NCBI GenBank assembly: GCA_963969595.1
Contig: OZ018409.1
Location: 18,880,975 to 18,944,974, forward strand
From: Neckera pumila
Taxonomy: Eukaryota; Streptophyta; Bryopsida; Hypnales; Neckeraceae
DNA length: 64,000 nt
Direction: 5' to 3'
Shown here piece after piece: positions 1 through 12,600 of this stretch. The stretch's first letter is position 1; every line of letters starts with the position of its first letter. Made by a program: the position numbers and the translations under genes. A model generated the notes under the pieces. It was given only the letters and a program-made list of their open reading frames with translations. It was not told the DNA's origin and made no database searches.

Positions 1-69
1 GATACGGAGTTGGAGTCTGTCTACACCCTGATGTTACGTTTGCGCCCGTCCATCCCCGCCCATCCATCC

Positions 70-160
70 GCGCCTGACTTTACGTCCGCGCCCGTGGGTC
101 TGTGCCCTGACCTTATATCCACGCCCTGACCTTACGTCCGCGCCCTGACCTTACGTCTAT
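70..160. repeat. GC-rich ~19-bp tandem repeat
   Basis: About four imperfect units of a ~19-bp motif (core CGCCCTGACCTTACGTCC) lie in a GC-rich block unlike the AT-rich DNA that follows. No coding frame is convincing here. The window starts inside this block, so its full extent is unknown. The remaining DNA to about 500 holds nothing recognisable. Confidence 0.6.
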
Positions 161-507
161 GCCCCTATCGATTCCGTCCGTGCCTAAAGTCTCGCTTGGC
201 AGCTAGGTGGCATTAACGTGGCAGCCATGTCGCCCTTTTTTCTTTACTAAAAAGTCAACTATGTGTTGACTACATCGAACGGGCGGGACCTCTATCGGAT
301 GGGACAGGCAAATGGACGGGCAAACCAGACATCCGCCTAGTATGACAACCATGGAAATAATTCAATTAGAACTTCACATTTTCAATTCATTTTAAAAAAA
401 ATTTATTTTAAAATAATTGATTATCTATATAAAACTTGATTTTAAAATCAAGTTTCAAATCAAGTTTAATTAGTTAATATTAATTACTTTCTAAAGTGCT
501 AATTTAA

Positions 508-1430
508 CCTCTAAAGGACCAAGGCCTTTTTCCTGCCAAAAAACTCTCAAAACTACCATTTCTAGAACAAAGAGTAAAAAAATTCATAAATTGTTTTTTT
601 TGCACATTAAACCATAGGATCTTATACCTAACTAGTATGAGAATGTGTGCAAAAAATTTCAGAATTTCTGACCACACAAATTGCAAGATATCTGCGTTTG
701 AAGTGAAAAAAACAAGTTTTTTAGCACATTGTGGGACTACATTTTTTGGCTTTGAACATTTTTAACTTAAATTTTTTGCACTACAGAGTTTTGAGCTTTA
801 AATCTTTCTAGTTGAGAATTGAGTTGAGAGTCTAGGGAAAAAAAAAAAAATTCCAAGAAACATAATTTTTATTCTTAAAAAAATTGTTAAATAGAAGTAG
901 GTACAAGATAGAAGATAAATCTAAAATATTAATATCTTTTTGACGGAATTAAAATGCACTAATCCCAATGCTGAGATTGTTCTAGCACAAAAACTAAACC
1001 AATTGGAACTTTTTTATTTGAAAAATTGCAAAAATTGCATTCCAAAATGAATCCTACAACTTATTTTTTTCAAGAAGATGCTTTAATTGCCCAAAAAACA
1101 AGATTGTCCATAACTTTCTCATATAAAATCCAAATAAAATGAATCAAAGCTTTCCAAATAGACAAAAATATAATCTATAAGGAGAAAAAAATTCAAAAAA
1201 AATTTAAATATTTTGCAGAATTTTTTGATGCCCCCTCTCCCTTGTTTTGAGCTTATTTGGGCATAACTTTTGTTCCCAAACACCAATTGAAGAAAAAATT
1301 ATATTCCCACAAAGCTTATCAGTTTTTCTATCTTCCAAAAAAGTTTCAAAAAATTACAACAAAAATTCAGCCCGTAGGTACTTGCCCAAAATCCCATTTG
1401 TCCCCCGAAGGAACAATGGTCCTTTAGGGA
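508..1430 (+). mobile_element. TTAA-flanked DNA transposon, copy 1 (non-autonomous)
   Basis: This 923-bp non-coding element has TTAA on both sides (504-507 and 1431-1434). Its short terminal inverted repeats read CCTCTAAAGGACCA on the left and, reverse-complemented, TCCCTAAAGGACCA on the right. The interior is AT-rich without a long ORF. It is homologous along its length to 29292-30192 and, inverted, to 30197-31107. TTAA duplications and CCY-starting ends are the known signature of the piggyBac superfamily. No transposase is present, so the class is inferred. Confidence 0.7.
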
Positions 1431-1695
1431 TTAATTGTATGAATATAGTCTATAAATCACAAGTTGAAACTTTCATTTGAAATCCATGATGTAATATTTT
1501 TCTAAATTGTACCTTACAGCACATTCTTATTTGTATCGTTATAGAATTTTCCTTAATAAAAATGATATAATCTTTATTATTAAATAATATTATATTTTTC
1601 CAAAGTACCAATAATATAAATAGTTTCTAAAGAGTTACACCAACTTGACTATGAATTACCCAAAAAATAATAATCAAGAGAATAAAAAATGAATA

Positions 1696-1878
1696 CATTA
1701 CATGAGATTCGGGGGTCTTAGAAGGCTGTGAGTTCCCTTGCTGTCTGCTGCGTTCCCGCAGTCTGGGAACGTAGCAGCAGCAGCTGGCTGACGTGGTCGA
1801 GCGATTGCCACGTCACTTTTTCAAAAAAGAAAAAAGAAAAAAAAGAATCTGCTTAAAATGATATTTTGGTAAAATAAA

Positions 1879-1910
<32 letters not shown>

Positions 1911-2006
1911 TTTTTCTAACACACCCGTACCGGCGTTCACTAGATCTAGGCAGATCAGGGAACAGGCCTGAAACGGCCCTCCGCGACCCCCAAATATCAT
2001 CTAATG
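1696..2006. mobile_element. 311-bp TIR element with ACGT palindrome, copy 1
   Basis: The left end CATTACATGAGATTCGGGGG and the reverse complement of the right end (CATTAGATGATATTTGGGGG) form terminal inverted repeats of about 30 bp. TA flanks both sides (1694-1695, 2007-2008), which would suit a Stowaway-type target. Inside are a hairpin around GCTGCGTTCC, an inverted pair of TGACGTGG/CCACGTCA (1789-1816) and a poly-T tract near 1879-1912. A second copy lies at 28224-28556 but lacks the TA flank. Confidence 0.6.
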
Positions 2007-3558
2007 TAAAGGAGAGGGCCAAATTGCATTATTGTAAACACTCAAGCCTTGGGACTTACCAATGATTGATAAGTATACTTGATTGAACAAAAGATAGTCT
2101 AAATAACAAGACTTTTCAAACAATCTCTAAATTTTAACTTTAACAAAGACTTAAAATATAATATGAAGTTGATGTCAGAGCCCTCTAGAATCTACAATAT
2201 TAACCCCTAAGCGTGCTGGCATCCATATTTTGGACAATGAACGGAGCAAAGTTGTCTTTTCTTGCAAGAAATGATTGTTTTTCATCCATTCTTTTCTTTT
2301 TGTAGTTAAATTATGTTTTTTTTCTATTGGATAGTGAATGCCATGCTTTGCAAGTAATTTTTTGATAAACGAAAATCGCAAGTGGTATCTTGAAAAATGG
2401 GGATTTTGTGTTGCCCGCTACTAACAACAATGAAGTGTTAGAAAGTGGTGATTTTTTTTTTGGTTTTAGATTGTGTATGTCTTTATAGCTACTGAACATT
2501 AGTAGTTCTAAATGCGCTCCAATTTTTAACTCAGTGGGTATTATAAAATGAATAAAGTCTATTCATAAGAAAATGCTTGAAGTGAAATTGTTGCTAGATC
2601 ACTGTTGCTTGCTCACACTTGTTACTTCCCAATAGCAAAGCATGATTTTGAATACTGAAAAGAATCAATTGGTAGCTAAAAAATGAATGCTAAGACCTTG
2701 TAATTCTGGCACTTCATTGACAAGTCTATGTAGAGGGCATGCAAGGAATCTAAGAACTCAGTTAGTCCTGCATCTACATAGTACGTAGGTGACTACTAAA
2801 TGTTTTTGTGTTGTTCTTGACATTGAATTTTGCATTTCTCCATTATATGTAGTACTATAAAGTAGCAAGTAGAGAGCCTCAGACAATGAGCAACTACATC
2901 TTGCAATAAAGGATGTAGAGCTTGACCCACACTCTTGCATCTAATTAATATTCTTAATGTAGCAATAGCAATACAACTGTCTCCATCATTGAAGAACTAG
3001 AAGAACTAGAAATTGTAATACTTGCACTACGCTCTTTGTTCATGCAAAAGAAGAGATGGTGAACTTTGTTTCTCAACACATGCTCATTCAATTTCATGAC
3101 ATACTTGGAGTTGCAAATATTGTCAATGTGGCCTTTCTTTACTATAGTTATCTCTGAGAAGTATTGTTTTGCTTACCAAGTGTCCAAATGCTTTGAATTG
3201 TCTTTTTGTGCCTAGTCTTTGTGCCGTTATTGAAGCCATCACATGGAGTCATTCATATTTGCACAACAAGCGTGATAGTATGTGGTAGAAATATGTAGTA
3301 CAATGTCATTAGCATTAAAAAAACATTGTTGTTGTGCACAAAATCCAAGTCAGTAGTATTACATAACATAGCGAACATTGTAGCAATTTGCAAGCAACAT
3401 TTATTCAGTTCGTATCTTTTGCTCCATTTTACATATATGCATTTCCGTTATGGAGCTTCCATACAATTCTGGTAATTCTAAGAGCTTTTGTAGTAGCTGA
3501 CCTTGCAACAAAGCCATGTGGGCTTGTTTCATTGGATAGACTTATACTATGATCAATA
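2007..3558. other. Intergenic, nothing recognised
   Basis: AT-rich DNA with only short unrelated reading frames on either strand. I see no domain, repeat end or RNA gene that can be supported. Confidence 0.5.
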
Positions 3559-3747
3559 TGGATGAGAGTCTTGATGAAGAATGATACTATGATCACATTT
3601 AATACATGTATATATCTTTCCTCTGCAGATGATTTGATTCACTCTTTGAGTGTATTGATATGTATGTATTATCGAGTTGATTGCTTTGTTATGTTATTAC
3701 TCTGTTTCTATTATGTATTCTTGTTTGGTATGTAACTTTGTTCTACA
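3559..3747 (+). repeat. 5' LTR of copia element 1
   Basis: Matches 8753-8941. The match is clear from about 3621 (CCTCTGCAGATGA) to the terminal TTCTACA and weaker over the first 60 bp. The start was set by equal length with the 3' LTR and a TG dinucleotide, so it may be off by a few bases. Confidence 0.75.
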
Positions 3748-3760
3748 TGGTATCAGAGCA
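3748..3760 (+). promoter_or_regulatory. Primer-binding site (tRNA-iMet type)
   Basis: TGGTATCAGAGCA directly follows the 5' LTR. It is the standard plant copia primer site, complementary to the 3' end of initiator tRNA-Met. Confidence 0.9.
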
Positions 3761-3920
3761 ATTTTGAAAGATCCATTAGTCTACTGTGCACTTCTCTTCT
3801 ATATTACTTAATCACTTGGTACGACAGCACATTGTGATAGATTCATGAGCATAGATTGAAGTAGTACTTTACATATCTCTTATTTTCTTCTTGCTTATCT
3901 GTATCATTGCATCAGTCATC

Positions 3921-4930
3921 ATGTCCAAGGATACTGTAGTGCCTAAAGAGGCAAAACTGATAGGATCGTCCAACTTCCACTTGTGGAAGTACTTGATCAC
4001 TAGGAAGCAAAAAAGAAGAAGTTATGGTCGATTCTTTCAGATCAAGCCTCTAGTTCAAAAAAAAAGTCTCGCAATGACTCAGAGTCTAGTGATGACTCAA
4101 ACGATGAAGAAGTCAAGTTAGAGAGACTGATGTATATTATTACAGTGCCGATAAAACCAACTCTCCTATCTCAACTTACAGAGTTTCAAGATCCAAAATG
4201 CATGTGGGACTCACTCTGCAGATTGTCCGAGATAAACAACGATAGCAAAAAATTTGGCCTCAAGAATCGTCTGTCTCTCATTACTTTTTCTAAGAATGCA
4301 GGTGTAGAAGTCTACTTCTCTTAGTTCAAACAAACTCTTGCCCAACTACCTGCAATCGGTGTCAAAATTGATGATTGAAATCTTGTTCAAATCGCTATGA
4401 AATCCCTGTCGAATAGCTTTGATTATTGGTTACAAACTTATACTAGTTCAAGAAACTTTTTGACACTAGACCAGCTTTAGGCTCGTCTCATGCTTGAGGA
4501 GAGTAGATGACAGACCCAATCAAGAGGAAAAAAAATTGCTGCACCTCAAAGCGGAGATATTGAGGCCTTGTACTTCCGAGGAGCTCAATATCAACGGCCA
4601 TGCAGACGATTAAACTTCTCTTTACTGAACCAACAAAATGAAGGCCCAAATTGTTACCAAGATAACAATTTGGGCTACAACAACCGCAACATCAAGTGTT
4701 TTTATTGTGGCCGATACGGCCATCCTAAGGATATGTGTCTTGAGAGACTCACAAACATCTGTAAATTGGAAGCAGATAGAAGAGCGAAGCTCGGTATATC
4801 TCACTCTGTCAACCTTGCTTGTAACAAAAGAGATTGGCCACAATAAGAGGCGCGTGAAATCACTGAGACTTTGGCACCACCCGATGAAGAAAATTATGAG
4901 GTATTTGAAGCCGCACTTTCCTCTTTAGAT
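3921..4930 (+). pseudogene. gag: copia 1 gag (capsid-like, CCHC knuckle), broken
   Basis: The frame opens at ATG 3921 (MSKDTVVPKEAKLIGSSNF), a typical copia gag start with a later FHLWKY motif. It is cut by stops and frameshifts near 4121 and 4324. Further on, about 4690-4740, a CCHC zinc knuckle is visible (CFYCGRYGHPKDMC, spacing C-x2-C-x4-H-x4-C), which in the family binds the genomic RNA. The gene would form the virus-like particle shell in the cytoplasm. No continuous reading frame remains. Confidence 0.8.
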
Positions 4931-4953
4931 CTAAACAATTCAGATTTGAGCTG

Positions 4954-7900
4954 ACCAGTACTTAGACTTAGGTGCCACACAACATGTCATTGGTCATTGT
5001 GACAATTTCTCCACCTTAGAGGAATGCAATGGCAGTGTTAAAACTACAGGTGGACAAACTCATCCTATTTCAGGAAGAAGAATTGTGTACTCTACCTTGC
5101 CAAATGGAGAAATAAAAGATGTTCATTGTGTTTTTTACGGCCCTGGTTTGATGAAAAACTTACTTTCAATTGGTTCATTCACTAATAGAGGAATGGTTGC
5201 ATGTTTTGATGAGAAAAAATGCATCCTTTATAATAAAAACCACAAGCAAATTGTGGCAGAGGGAATTTGCAATGAGCACAATGGTCTTCATCGCCTATCA
5301 GCTTGCAACTTGGATGTTACTACAGGGAGTGTGCAAACTAATGTTAACATTGTATGTCTTTGGCATCACCGCCTTGGTCATATCAGTTTTGACCGTCTTC
5401 ATGAGCTTGCTTCTAAATACCTAGCAACAGGCATTCTATCTATACTGACTCATATAAAAAAGTCTGTATTGGTTGTCAACTTGGAAAACAATCCCGGCAA
5501 AGTTTTCCACGACAAAGTAATCACCGTGCATCACAGCCTCTCACGTTGATACACATTGACTTGTGTGGACCATTTCCAATTGCTTCTGCAAGAAGATTAC
5601 AATATATTCTTGTCATTATTGATGATTATAGTCGCTACATATGGGTGCAATTTTGGAAAGACAAATCTAGTACTTTCCAGATATTCCAAACCTTCAAACT
5701 TATGATTGAGTTACAACTTTGTAAAAAGATAGAAACGATCCAAAGTGATTGTGGAGGGGAGTTTCTTTCGGAAGATTTTTCAACACTATGCAAACCAAGA
5801 TGAGATGACAACTCACAAATGCGAAAACTCCTGAGCAAAATTGAGTCGTGGAACGTGCAAACCAAAAATTACTCAAAACAACAAGATGTATGATGCTCGA
5901 AGCAAATACTCCAAGTTTTTGTGGGATGAAGCTATTAATACCGCAGCTTTTCTCATTAGTTGTTTGCCAACTACTACTATTCCATCACAAATAACTCCAT
6001 TCCAACAGCTTTATGGTGAAAAGCTAGATATTTCATTCTTGCGCATTTATGGATCCCAAGTTCATGTGTGGATAGAAAATAGAGAGCGAGACAAACTCGA
6101 ACCAAAAGCCAAACTTTGTCTATTTGTAGGGTACGATAGTCAAATAAAAAGATATTGAATTTGGATTCCAAGTGACCATGAATTGATAGCACCAGAAATG
6201 TACGATTTGATGAATCCAGTGTCTTGGAAAAAATAGCAATACAAAACCCCGAATTGTCATTTGTCTCACTTCCTCCTATCTCTCCATCTATTCAAACCCC
6301 TAGCTTGCCTTACTCATCAATATCACAACCAATTTTAGAACACACTAGCCACTTTAGAACCCACTAGATCCACCTTACAATCCGCCAAAAGATCAAAAAT
6401 CATTGAGCCAGTAGCAACAGAGCCTCAAGAAAACTCAGAGATCATTGTTCCCACGACCTCCTATTCATAGCCTGATGAGTCACAACTTCCATCAAACATT
6501 CAAAAATATCCCCCGAAATTAGGATCCAACCACCCAAAACTAGGCAACCTTCAATTAGATTGAAGGATAGCATTACATACTCATGTGACCTTGTAGCAAC
6601 CTCAATCAACAACACATCACCCCAGCCAACTATAGACTTCATCAAATTCTACAAACCTATAGAAATAGATTGTTATTTTGGTGTAACAAAGGAACCTTCT
6701 AAACCAATTAGTTTCTACAAAGCTAGTTCACATGCAGGATGGCAAAAGCCATGCAATCAAAAAAGGATTCCCTTTTGCAAAAAAACACATGGGAACTGTG
6801 CGATAGAACCCAAAGAATTACACCAGTTATACCTCAATGGATATACAAAACTAAAATAGGCCCTGATGGGAACCCTAGCAAACTTAAAGCCGCTTGGTTG
6901 TATGTGGATATCAACACACAAAAGGATCGACATCAGCTTGTGTTTTTTGCCCCTATTGCAAAGTGGGAAGCTATTAGAATGATTGTCGCATTTTCAGCCA
7001 GCAATGAATGGGGCTTGGTACACTTAGACATCAAAACAGCTTTTTTCAATGGGGATTTACAAGAGATTATCTTTATGGAAGTACTGGAAGGTTTTTGTGA
7101 TTCTTCAATGCAAAACAAAGTGTATAAACAAAACAAGTCTTTGTATGGTCTTCAACAAGCTCCAAGAGCTTGGTTTAAGAAAATCAACTCTTTTCTTGAA
7201 TAGCTTGGCCTCTCTCGCCTAAAAGCGGACTATAGCCATTTTACTTCATTGATAAAGGCAATATCATTATATTGGTCCTTTATGTTGACGATCTTTTGTT
7301 CATCAGCTCCAATCCAAGACAAAATGAGAAATCATTGAGATAAAAGACAAGCTGATGAAGAGATTCAAAATGACAGATTTGGAAAATGTCTCATAATATT
7401 TGAGCTTGGAATTATTGAGAACAGAGACTGATATTCTACTGATCCAAAGAAACTATGTTGCTCAAATATTGAAGGAATTCAACATGCAAGATTGCACCCC
7501 AGCTTCGATTCCAATGATACAAGGTTCTTATCTAGGTGCAGAAGAAGACTTACCTTGTGTAGACCCCAAGCAGTTTCTATGTCTATTTGGTATGCTGATA
7601 TATCTTGTCAACACAAAACCTGAGATATTATTTGCTACGGGAGTACTTAGTCAATTTATGCATAGTCCAAGGATGATGCATTTGGAAGCTGCAAATCAAG
7701 TCCTTCGATACATTAGAGGCACACTAAACTTTGGAATCTTTTTTGAAAAACATGATAGCCCTATGGTGTTGGAATACACAGACTCCGATTGGGCAAACTG
7801 CCGCAATGATTGTAAATCAATAACAAGTTGGGTCTTTAAGTTTGCCAGAGGTCCAATCTCTTGGTCTTCCAAAAAACAAGCTATAGTAGCTGTATCATCT

Positions 7901-8251
7901 ACAGACACAGAAGTGAAAGCTTTGACGGACGAAATTTTTGAAGCCATCTGGCTACGCACCTTTACCACCAAAATCTGTGGAGACTCAACAAACCGTATTT
8001 TGATCTTCTGCGACAACCAGAGCGCACTCAAGGCAACACGAAACCCTGTTCACCATGAACAACTCAAGTATATTGAACTATGTTTGCACTTTATTTGGGA
8101 GAATGTACTTACAGGGGTTGTAGATATATTGTATACCCCAACTCAAGATCAAATCCCTGATCTCCTTATTAAACTTCTAGGGAAACATAAATTTATCAAG
8201 CTTAGAGACAAACTAGGAATAAAAGACCTAAACATCTTAGAACTAAACTAG
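4954..8251 (+). pseudogene. pol: copia 1 pol: protease, integrase, RT, RNase H, broken
   Basis: In order I see a protease remnant (DLGATQH near 4965, where DSGAT is usual), a GAG-pre-integrase segment (LWHHRLGHISFDRLHELAS near 5360), and an integrase core (IDDYSRYIWVQFW near 5620, then IQSDCGGEFL near 5740). Reverse transcriptase follows (VHLDIKTAFFNGDL near 7020, SLYGLQQAPRAWFK near 7140, YVDDLLF near 7280). RNase H comes last (EYTDSDWANC near 7770; the final stretch 7400-8251 is open for 283 codons). Several stops and frameshifts separate these blocks, so no active polyprotein can be made. Confidence 0.9.
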
Positions 8252-8743
8252 ATCGATCTCATGTAACGCTCAATCTTTTCTAGTTCTTTGAAACTCCAAA
8301 ACTATAAATTCCTAAAAACCTTGGCCTCCTTTACACAGTTGTGCTAGCTAAAGTACAATTCTGGATGATAGCTATGTCTAACAGCGTAGTACTTCCTAGT
8401 ATTCACAACACCAATCGATGTTGCATCAAGAATCTCATTTTCAACATGAGCGTCATCTCTCATCACACATTCGGTTAAACCCAGTGACCGGGCAAATTGT
8501 GCTAGGAAGAAGTCAAAGACTCATTGAAGAACAGTCAAGAAACATTGCAAGTACTAGAATCTCCACCTGCAAGACAACCGCACTTTCAAATCAATCAACA
8601 ATCTTCAACTCTGGACAAATTGTGTAAACATTCTTTAGATACTTACCAAATCTATGTTTGTTGGCCCCAGCTATTGCTTGTTCACCTGAGCACTAGACAT
8701 TTAGATTTAGTTCATTCTTTTTGATGTATTAAGTTATCTCAAT

Positions 8744-8752
8744 GAAGGGGGG
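8744..8752 (+). promoter_or_regulatory. Polypurine tract of copia element 1
   Basis: GAAGGGGGG sits immediately before the TGTTAGAG start of the 3' LTR, the expected place for the plus-strand primer. Confidence 0.8.
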
Positions 8753-8941
8753 TGTTAGAGAATATCAATACACCTCGATGATTTTCATCCATTTATCATT
8801 CATCCGTATGTTTCCTCTGCAGATGATCTGATTCACTCTTTGAGTGTATCGGTATGCATATATTATTGAGCTGGTTGCTCTGTTATCTTATTACATTGTT
8901 TCTACTATGTATTCTCGTTTGGTATGTGACTTTGTTCTACA
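8753..8941 (+). repeat. 3' LTR of copia element 1
   Basis: Starts TGTTAGAGAATATC and ends TTCTACA. Same length as the 5' LTR. Compared with the 5' copy it keeps C where the 5' copy has T at many sites. Confidence 0.85.
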
Positions 8942-9267
8942 TTGTGGTTTGTGCTACCTTTTTTGACATCATTGCACACATATACTTGATTAGAAAGAGA
9001 GTACTTAAATGACATCTGCAAGAATTTAGTGGCAAGGTGAACCACGCACTCTATGTTCTTCTAAGGCCGGACATTTCATCCCCAGAGTGGCTCTACCAAC
9101 AATGCATTTCCTTTTTTGTCGCGTAGTCATGACTTGCTCCCGCTCCAATGTTATTCAAAAGTAGCATGTCTTTCTTTGACAAGTAACTCTAATACTCCCA
9201 AAAATCTAGCAAGGTATTAGTATCAAACTTGGCAACTTTGCAGACTTGCAGCTGTGGGAGCACAAAA
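8942..9267. other. Spacer between two retroelements, nothing recognised
   Basis: No ORF, repeat end or RNA gene can be supported in this stretch. Confidence 0.5.
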
Positions 9268-12200
9268 TGTCAAGATCTGGAATTCCGGATTGATTTAGGA
9301 ATAGATTAGTGAAATTTTTTTGAGATTTTTGTATACTGAAGTAGCAATCCGGAACAGTTAGCCAAATCAAGAAAGTAGGAAAGTTCCGGCCTAGCAAAAA
9401 TAGTAAAATGGGTAAGGAACGGATCTTAACGGGATCCATAATCCGGAAGGTAATCTGGATTCTGGAAACCTACGACCTAGGTTCCGGCCTAGGAACTAGG
9501 GTTCCGTTTGCAAAAGGCAGCGCATTTATGGGCCATCCCAACGGGTGTCGATCGCTGGCCGGCTACTTAAGCCCGTTCTTCTCCATTTCTTCTCCCTCTT
9601 TCTTCCGCTCGAGGACGCGTCTGTTCTTATAGGTTTGGAGCGCGCGTTAGTTGAGAGAAAGAGTGGTGAGATAAGATCGGATAGGGAGAGAAGGAAAGGA
9701 AGGTGCCGATTGCACCGGATTAGTAGGATTCTGTCAACATGGATGGAGGAGCCTCAGAGACTGGTAGTTACAGCCAAGTTGCTCAATCCAGTTGTACCTG
9801 CAAATCCAAAGGCGCAGATGCTGTTGGAGGGCGATTTGGACAGCATGGGATGCGCGGGGTTGCTGCGCAAGCCGTGGAGTCTGAAAGACGAGGCTATGGT
9901 CCACAGAGTTGTGACTGGAGCTCCGAATCAGTTTGAATTGACGGAGCAAGGGAAGTCGGCAAAGTGGACCGAGGAGATGTGGACGGAAGTCTACTCATTC
10001 CAGAAGGCGGGTTCCGGTTATGCCTTGAGGAATGACGGTTACGTTTAAGGGAAGTTCCGGAATCTACCCCATCCAAACGAAGGTTTTGCGATCCACGATT
10101 GCATTGACCTAAGGCAGAGGCAGATGCTGGAGTTCCTGGTTTTGATCCTATATCCAAAGAAGCCGACCCGGCTCACCAGCACATTGGGCGACACGATTTT
10201 TGGAGCGATGGAGGACATGCCGGTACACTGGGGGAGAACATTGAAGGCCGTGGTGCAGAATTTGGCAAGCAGTGTGCAGAAGGCCATGTCCAGTCCGATC
10301 AGCACCTACCTCTTCCACCTTTACTACCACAACGGAATCGTGAGTGAGCAGGAAACCAAGGACTACAAGGTCGTCGAGGAGATGCTGAAGTACGGCTTGT
10401 CTCTAGATCTGGAGAAGCAAGCCAAGGAAGCAGTTCCGGAAGTGACGCCGCAAAGGACAGAGAGGCCGAAAAGTTCGAGGCGGAAGTCGACCGACCCAAA
10501 CTCAAGAGGGAAGCATCAAGTTCCGGAAATGGACGAACCGGGTCAAACCTTTGCAGATCTAGAGGGGAACGAGTTGTTCGATTCCGGAGTAGAATCGTTC
10601 CAAGAGGCCTGAAAAGGGTACAAGGACTTGGCTGATTTTGTATGCACGGTATCGGACAAATTGAAGGTGGAGCCGGACGAGATTACGGGCGAGATTAGAA
10701 AGCATCCGGGTCCAACCCTCCTCAGTAGGAAGGAGGAACATATCCGGAAATTGGAGGAGGAGAAGATCCAATTTAAAACCAGTTTGGGTGTTGCGGAGGA
10801 AGCCCTGAAGTTTGCATCTAAGAGGGAGTCGGATGCAATGAATGTAGTGAGGGCACTGACGGAGTTGGTGGGACAACCCGCTGATCAAATCACACGCGCC
10901 CAACTCTTCAATGATAAGTTTGTTCAAGAGGGCGTAGTGATCAGAAGCATGATCCTCAAGATCTGGTGGATTATGAGATCAAGATGGAGAACATGTTGGC
11001 AAAGATGAGGAAGCTGTTGGGGTTCCTCGATTTGGCAGCCATGGACTTCACCCGATTCCCGGAAGTTCCGAGTGCGCAGTTGTGGAGGTCTCTGGCCAAA
11101 TCGATCCCCGCTAAAAGGAATCCCATATCGGAGCAAGGTCTTTAAGCCTTGCTGAAGGACGTCACGGCTCAAGTTGCAAGTCAGGCAGGGTCGTCACGAA
11201 GAAAGGAGAGGTTAACCTCGAAGGTTGCCAAGAAGGGTCCGGATGTTCTGATTGCTCCGGTGCAGACTGTCCTTGTCACATTCCCCATGCGCACGGCACC
11301 AGAGGGGACCATATTAACCAAAGTCATGGCCCCTCCAATTCGGGCGGATTTGATGGACCAAATGCCTGTGATTGAGAATCCGGCCCAGACACAAACGGAA
11401 GGGTTCATCCACATGGAGGGAGCATCGGAGGAAGAGGAGGAAGGTGATGATGAGGATCCGGTTGGAGCTTCATTGGGACAAACCATTGAGATGGAATCGG
11501 ATAGGGACTTCCTCCAATCCAATGATGAGGAAACGGAAGTCACGGCAACTCCGTTGATTCAACGCCCAATCCAGACCCGGGCAAGTGTCTGGAATACCCC
11601 CACAAAGACGACAGGAACGACGCAAGGCGGTAGCAATATGAAGAAGCCACGAAAGAAATAATTAGTTAGGATGTTTTGATTCTTGATTAGGTTTGGAACT
11701 CCAGTTCCGAAACGGTTTTTTCGCTCTTGGAACCCTGATTCCGGATTTATTTTTAGAATGAGCCGGCAATGGATTTTCCGGGTGTCTCGGATGGTTCTCT
11801 GATTGGCTGCCCAGATTTTTGGGGTGCTTTTTGGCTTTTAGGTGTTGGCTTTTTGTAGGTTTTTAAGGGCTGGCAAGCTTGTTGTGCTGGGATTTCCTCC
11901 TAGCAGATTTTCATTTGTATTCCATTCCTTTCCTTTAATCTAAGTGTTGAGTGAGCTTTCGGATTTTCATCTTTGTGTTCAAGTGTTGGTTTGAATACTT
12001 TTGACTGTACTAGAGGGTGAGGGAAGACGGGTGAGGAGGAATCCGGATCTTGGATAGTCGGTTCCATTTGAAAGGTACATTTGAGACAGTGTTAGATTCT
12101 TGAATGAGTGGAAGTGCATAGTGCTTTTAAACCATCGTAACGGTAATCCGGTTGATTGAGTAGCGGAAGCAAGTCCGGCTGTCAATCCGTGCGGAGGTAA

Positions 12201-12600
12201 GCGCTCGCCCAAAGGAAGTCGCTACTCCCTTGGAAGGTCTGCCAACCTCGGAACAGTCTAGCATGTAACAAACAACCCTCGGTAGGTTTTGGAACCTTGT
12301 GATCTGTTGTTGTAGTAAGGAGTGAATCAAATCCTGAGTGACCTGCTTTCCGGATTTTATGTCTAGGAAGTTGTGAGGATCTAGATTTTCTTTCCTTGTT
12401 ACAACTCCTTGAAATATTTGGGTGTTTGTTTGTGTTTGTCAAATTTAGTGAGTGTGAGAACCAGAGTGGTGAAGTCCCAACCCCTCGAAAGATCAAAGTG
12501 GACCCTCTGAGGGTAAAACAAAGGTGAAAGAAACCATCTTGATTTGGAAGTGGAAATCAGATTCCGGGTAGAAAGGATTCGGATTGAATTCTGGATAGTT
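9268..12600 (+). mobile_element. Non-autonomous retroelement-like family, copy C
   Basis: This region has sharply higher GC than its surroundings and a dense scatter of TCCGG/CCGGA motifs. It starts near TGTCAAGATCTGG, comparable with TGTCGCAACC at the start of copies A and B, and has a ~475-bp leader. One long broken gene follows (9743-11661), then a ~0.9-kb tail whose segments resemble the tail of copy A. No integrase, RT or transposase is present and no LTR pair was found, so it must be mobilised by others. The class is uncertain and the right boundary is approximate. Confidence 0.6.
9743..11661 (+). pseudogene. gag-like coiled-coil protein of the C/A/B family, broken
   Basis: One frame runs from ATG 9743 (MEEPQRLVV) to about 10940 with only two in-frame stops (TAA 10046, TGA 10610). 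A frameshift near 10940-10960 and a TAA at 11143 follow, and the protein ends at 11661 with a basic KKPRKK tail. Regions in order: an N-terminal block with DLDSMGCAGLLRKPWSL; a central block (LEFLVLILYPKKPTR, then ISTYLFHLYYHNG); a charged linker; a coiled coil rich in E/K (LLSRKEEHIRKLEEEKIQF); and an acidic stretch (EEEEEGDDEDP). Copy B aligns along most of this, so the frame was once under protein-level selection. I do not recognise a named family. The central block loosely recalls plant transposon-associated domains of unknown function. Confidence 0.65.

Larger units (their letters stand above)
3559..8941 (+). mobile_element. Ty1/copia LTR retrotransposon 1 (degenerate)
   Basis: Two 189-bp LTRs (3559-3747, 8753-8941) bound gag, protease, integrase, reverse transcriptase and RNase H in copia order (integrase before RT). 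The 5' LTR is followed at once by TGGTATCAGAGC, the usual initiator-tRNA-Met primer site, and the 3' LTR is preceded by a purine tract. The better-conserved 119 bp of the LTRs differ at about 14 positions, mostly transitions, so the insertion is old. Coding regions carry stops and frameshifts. I could not find a convincing target duplication. Confidence 0.9.
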
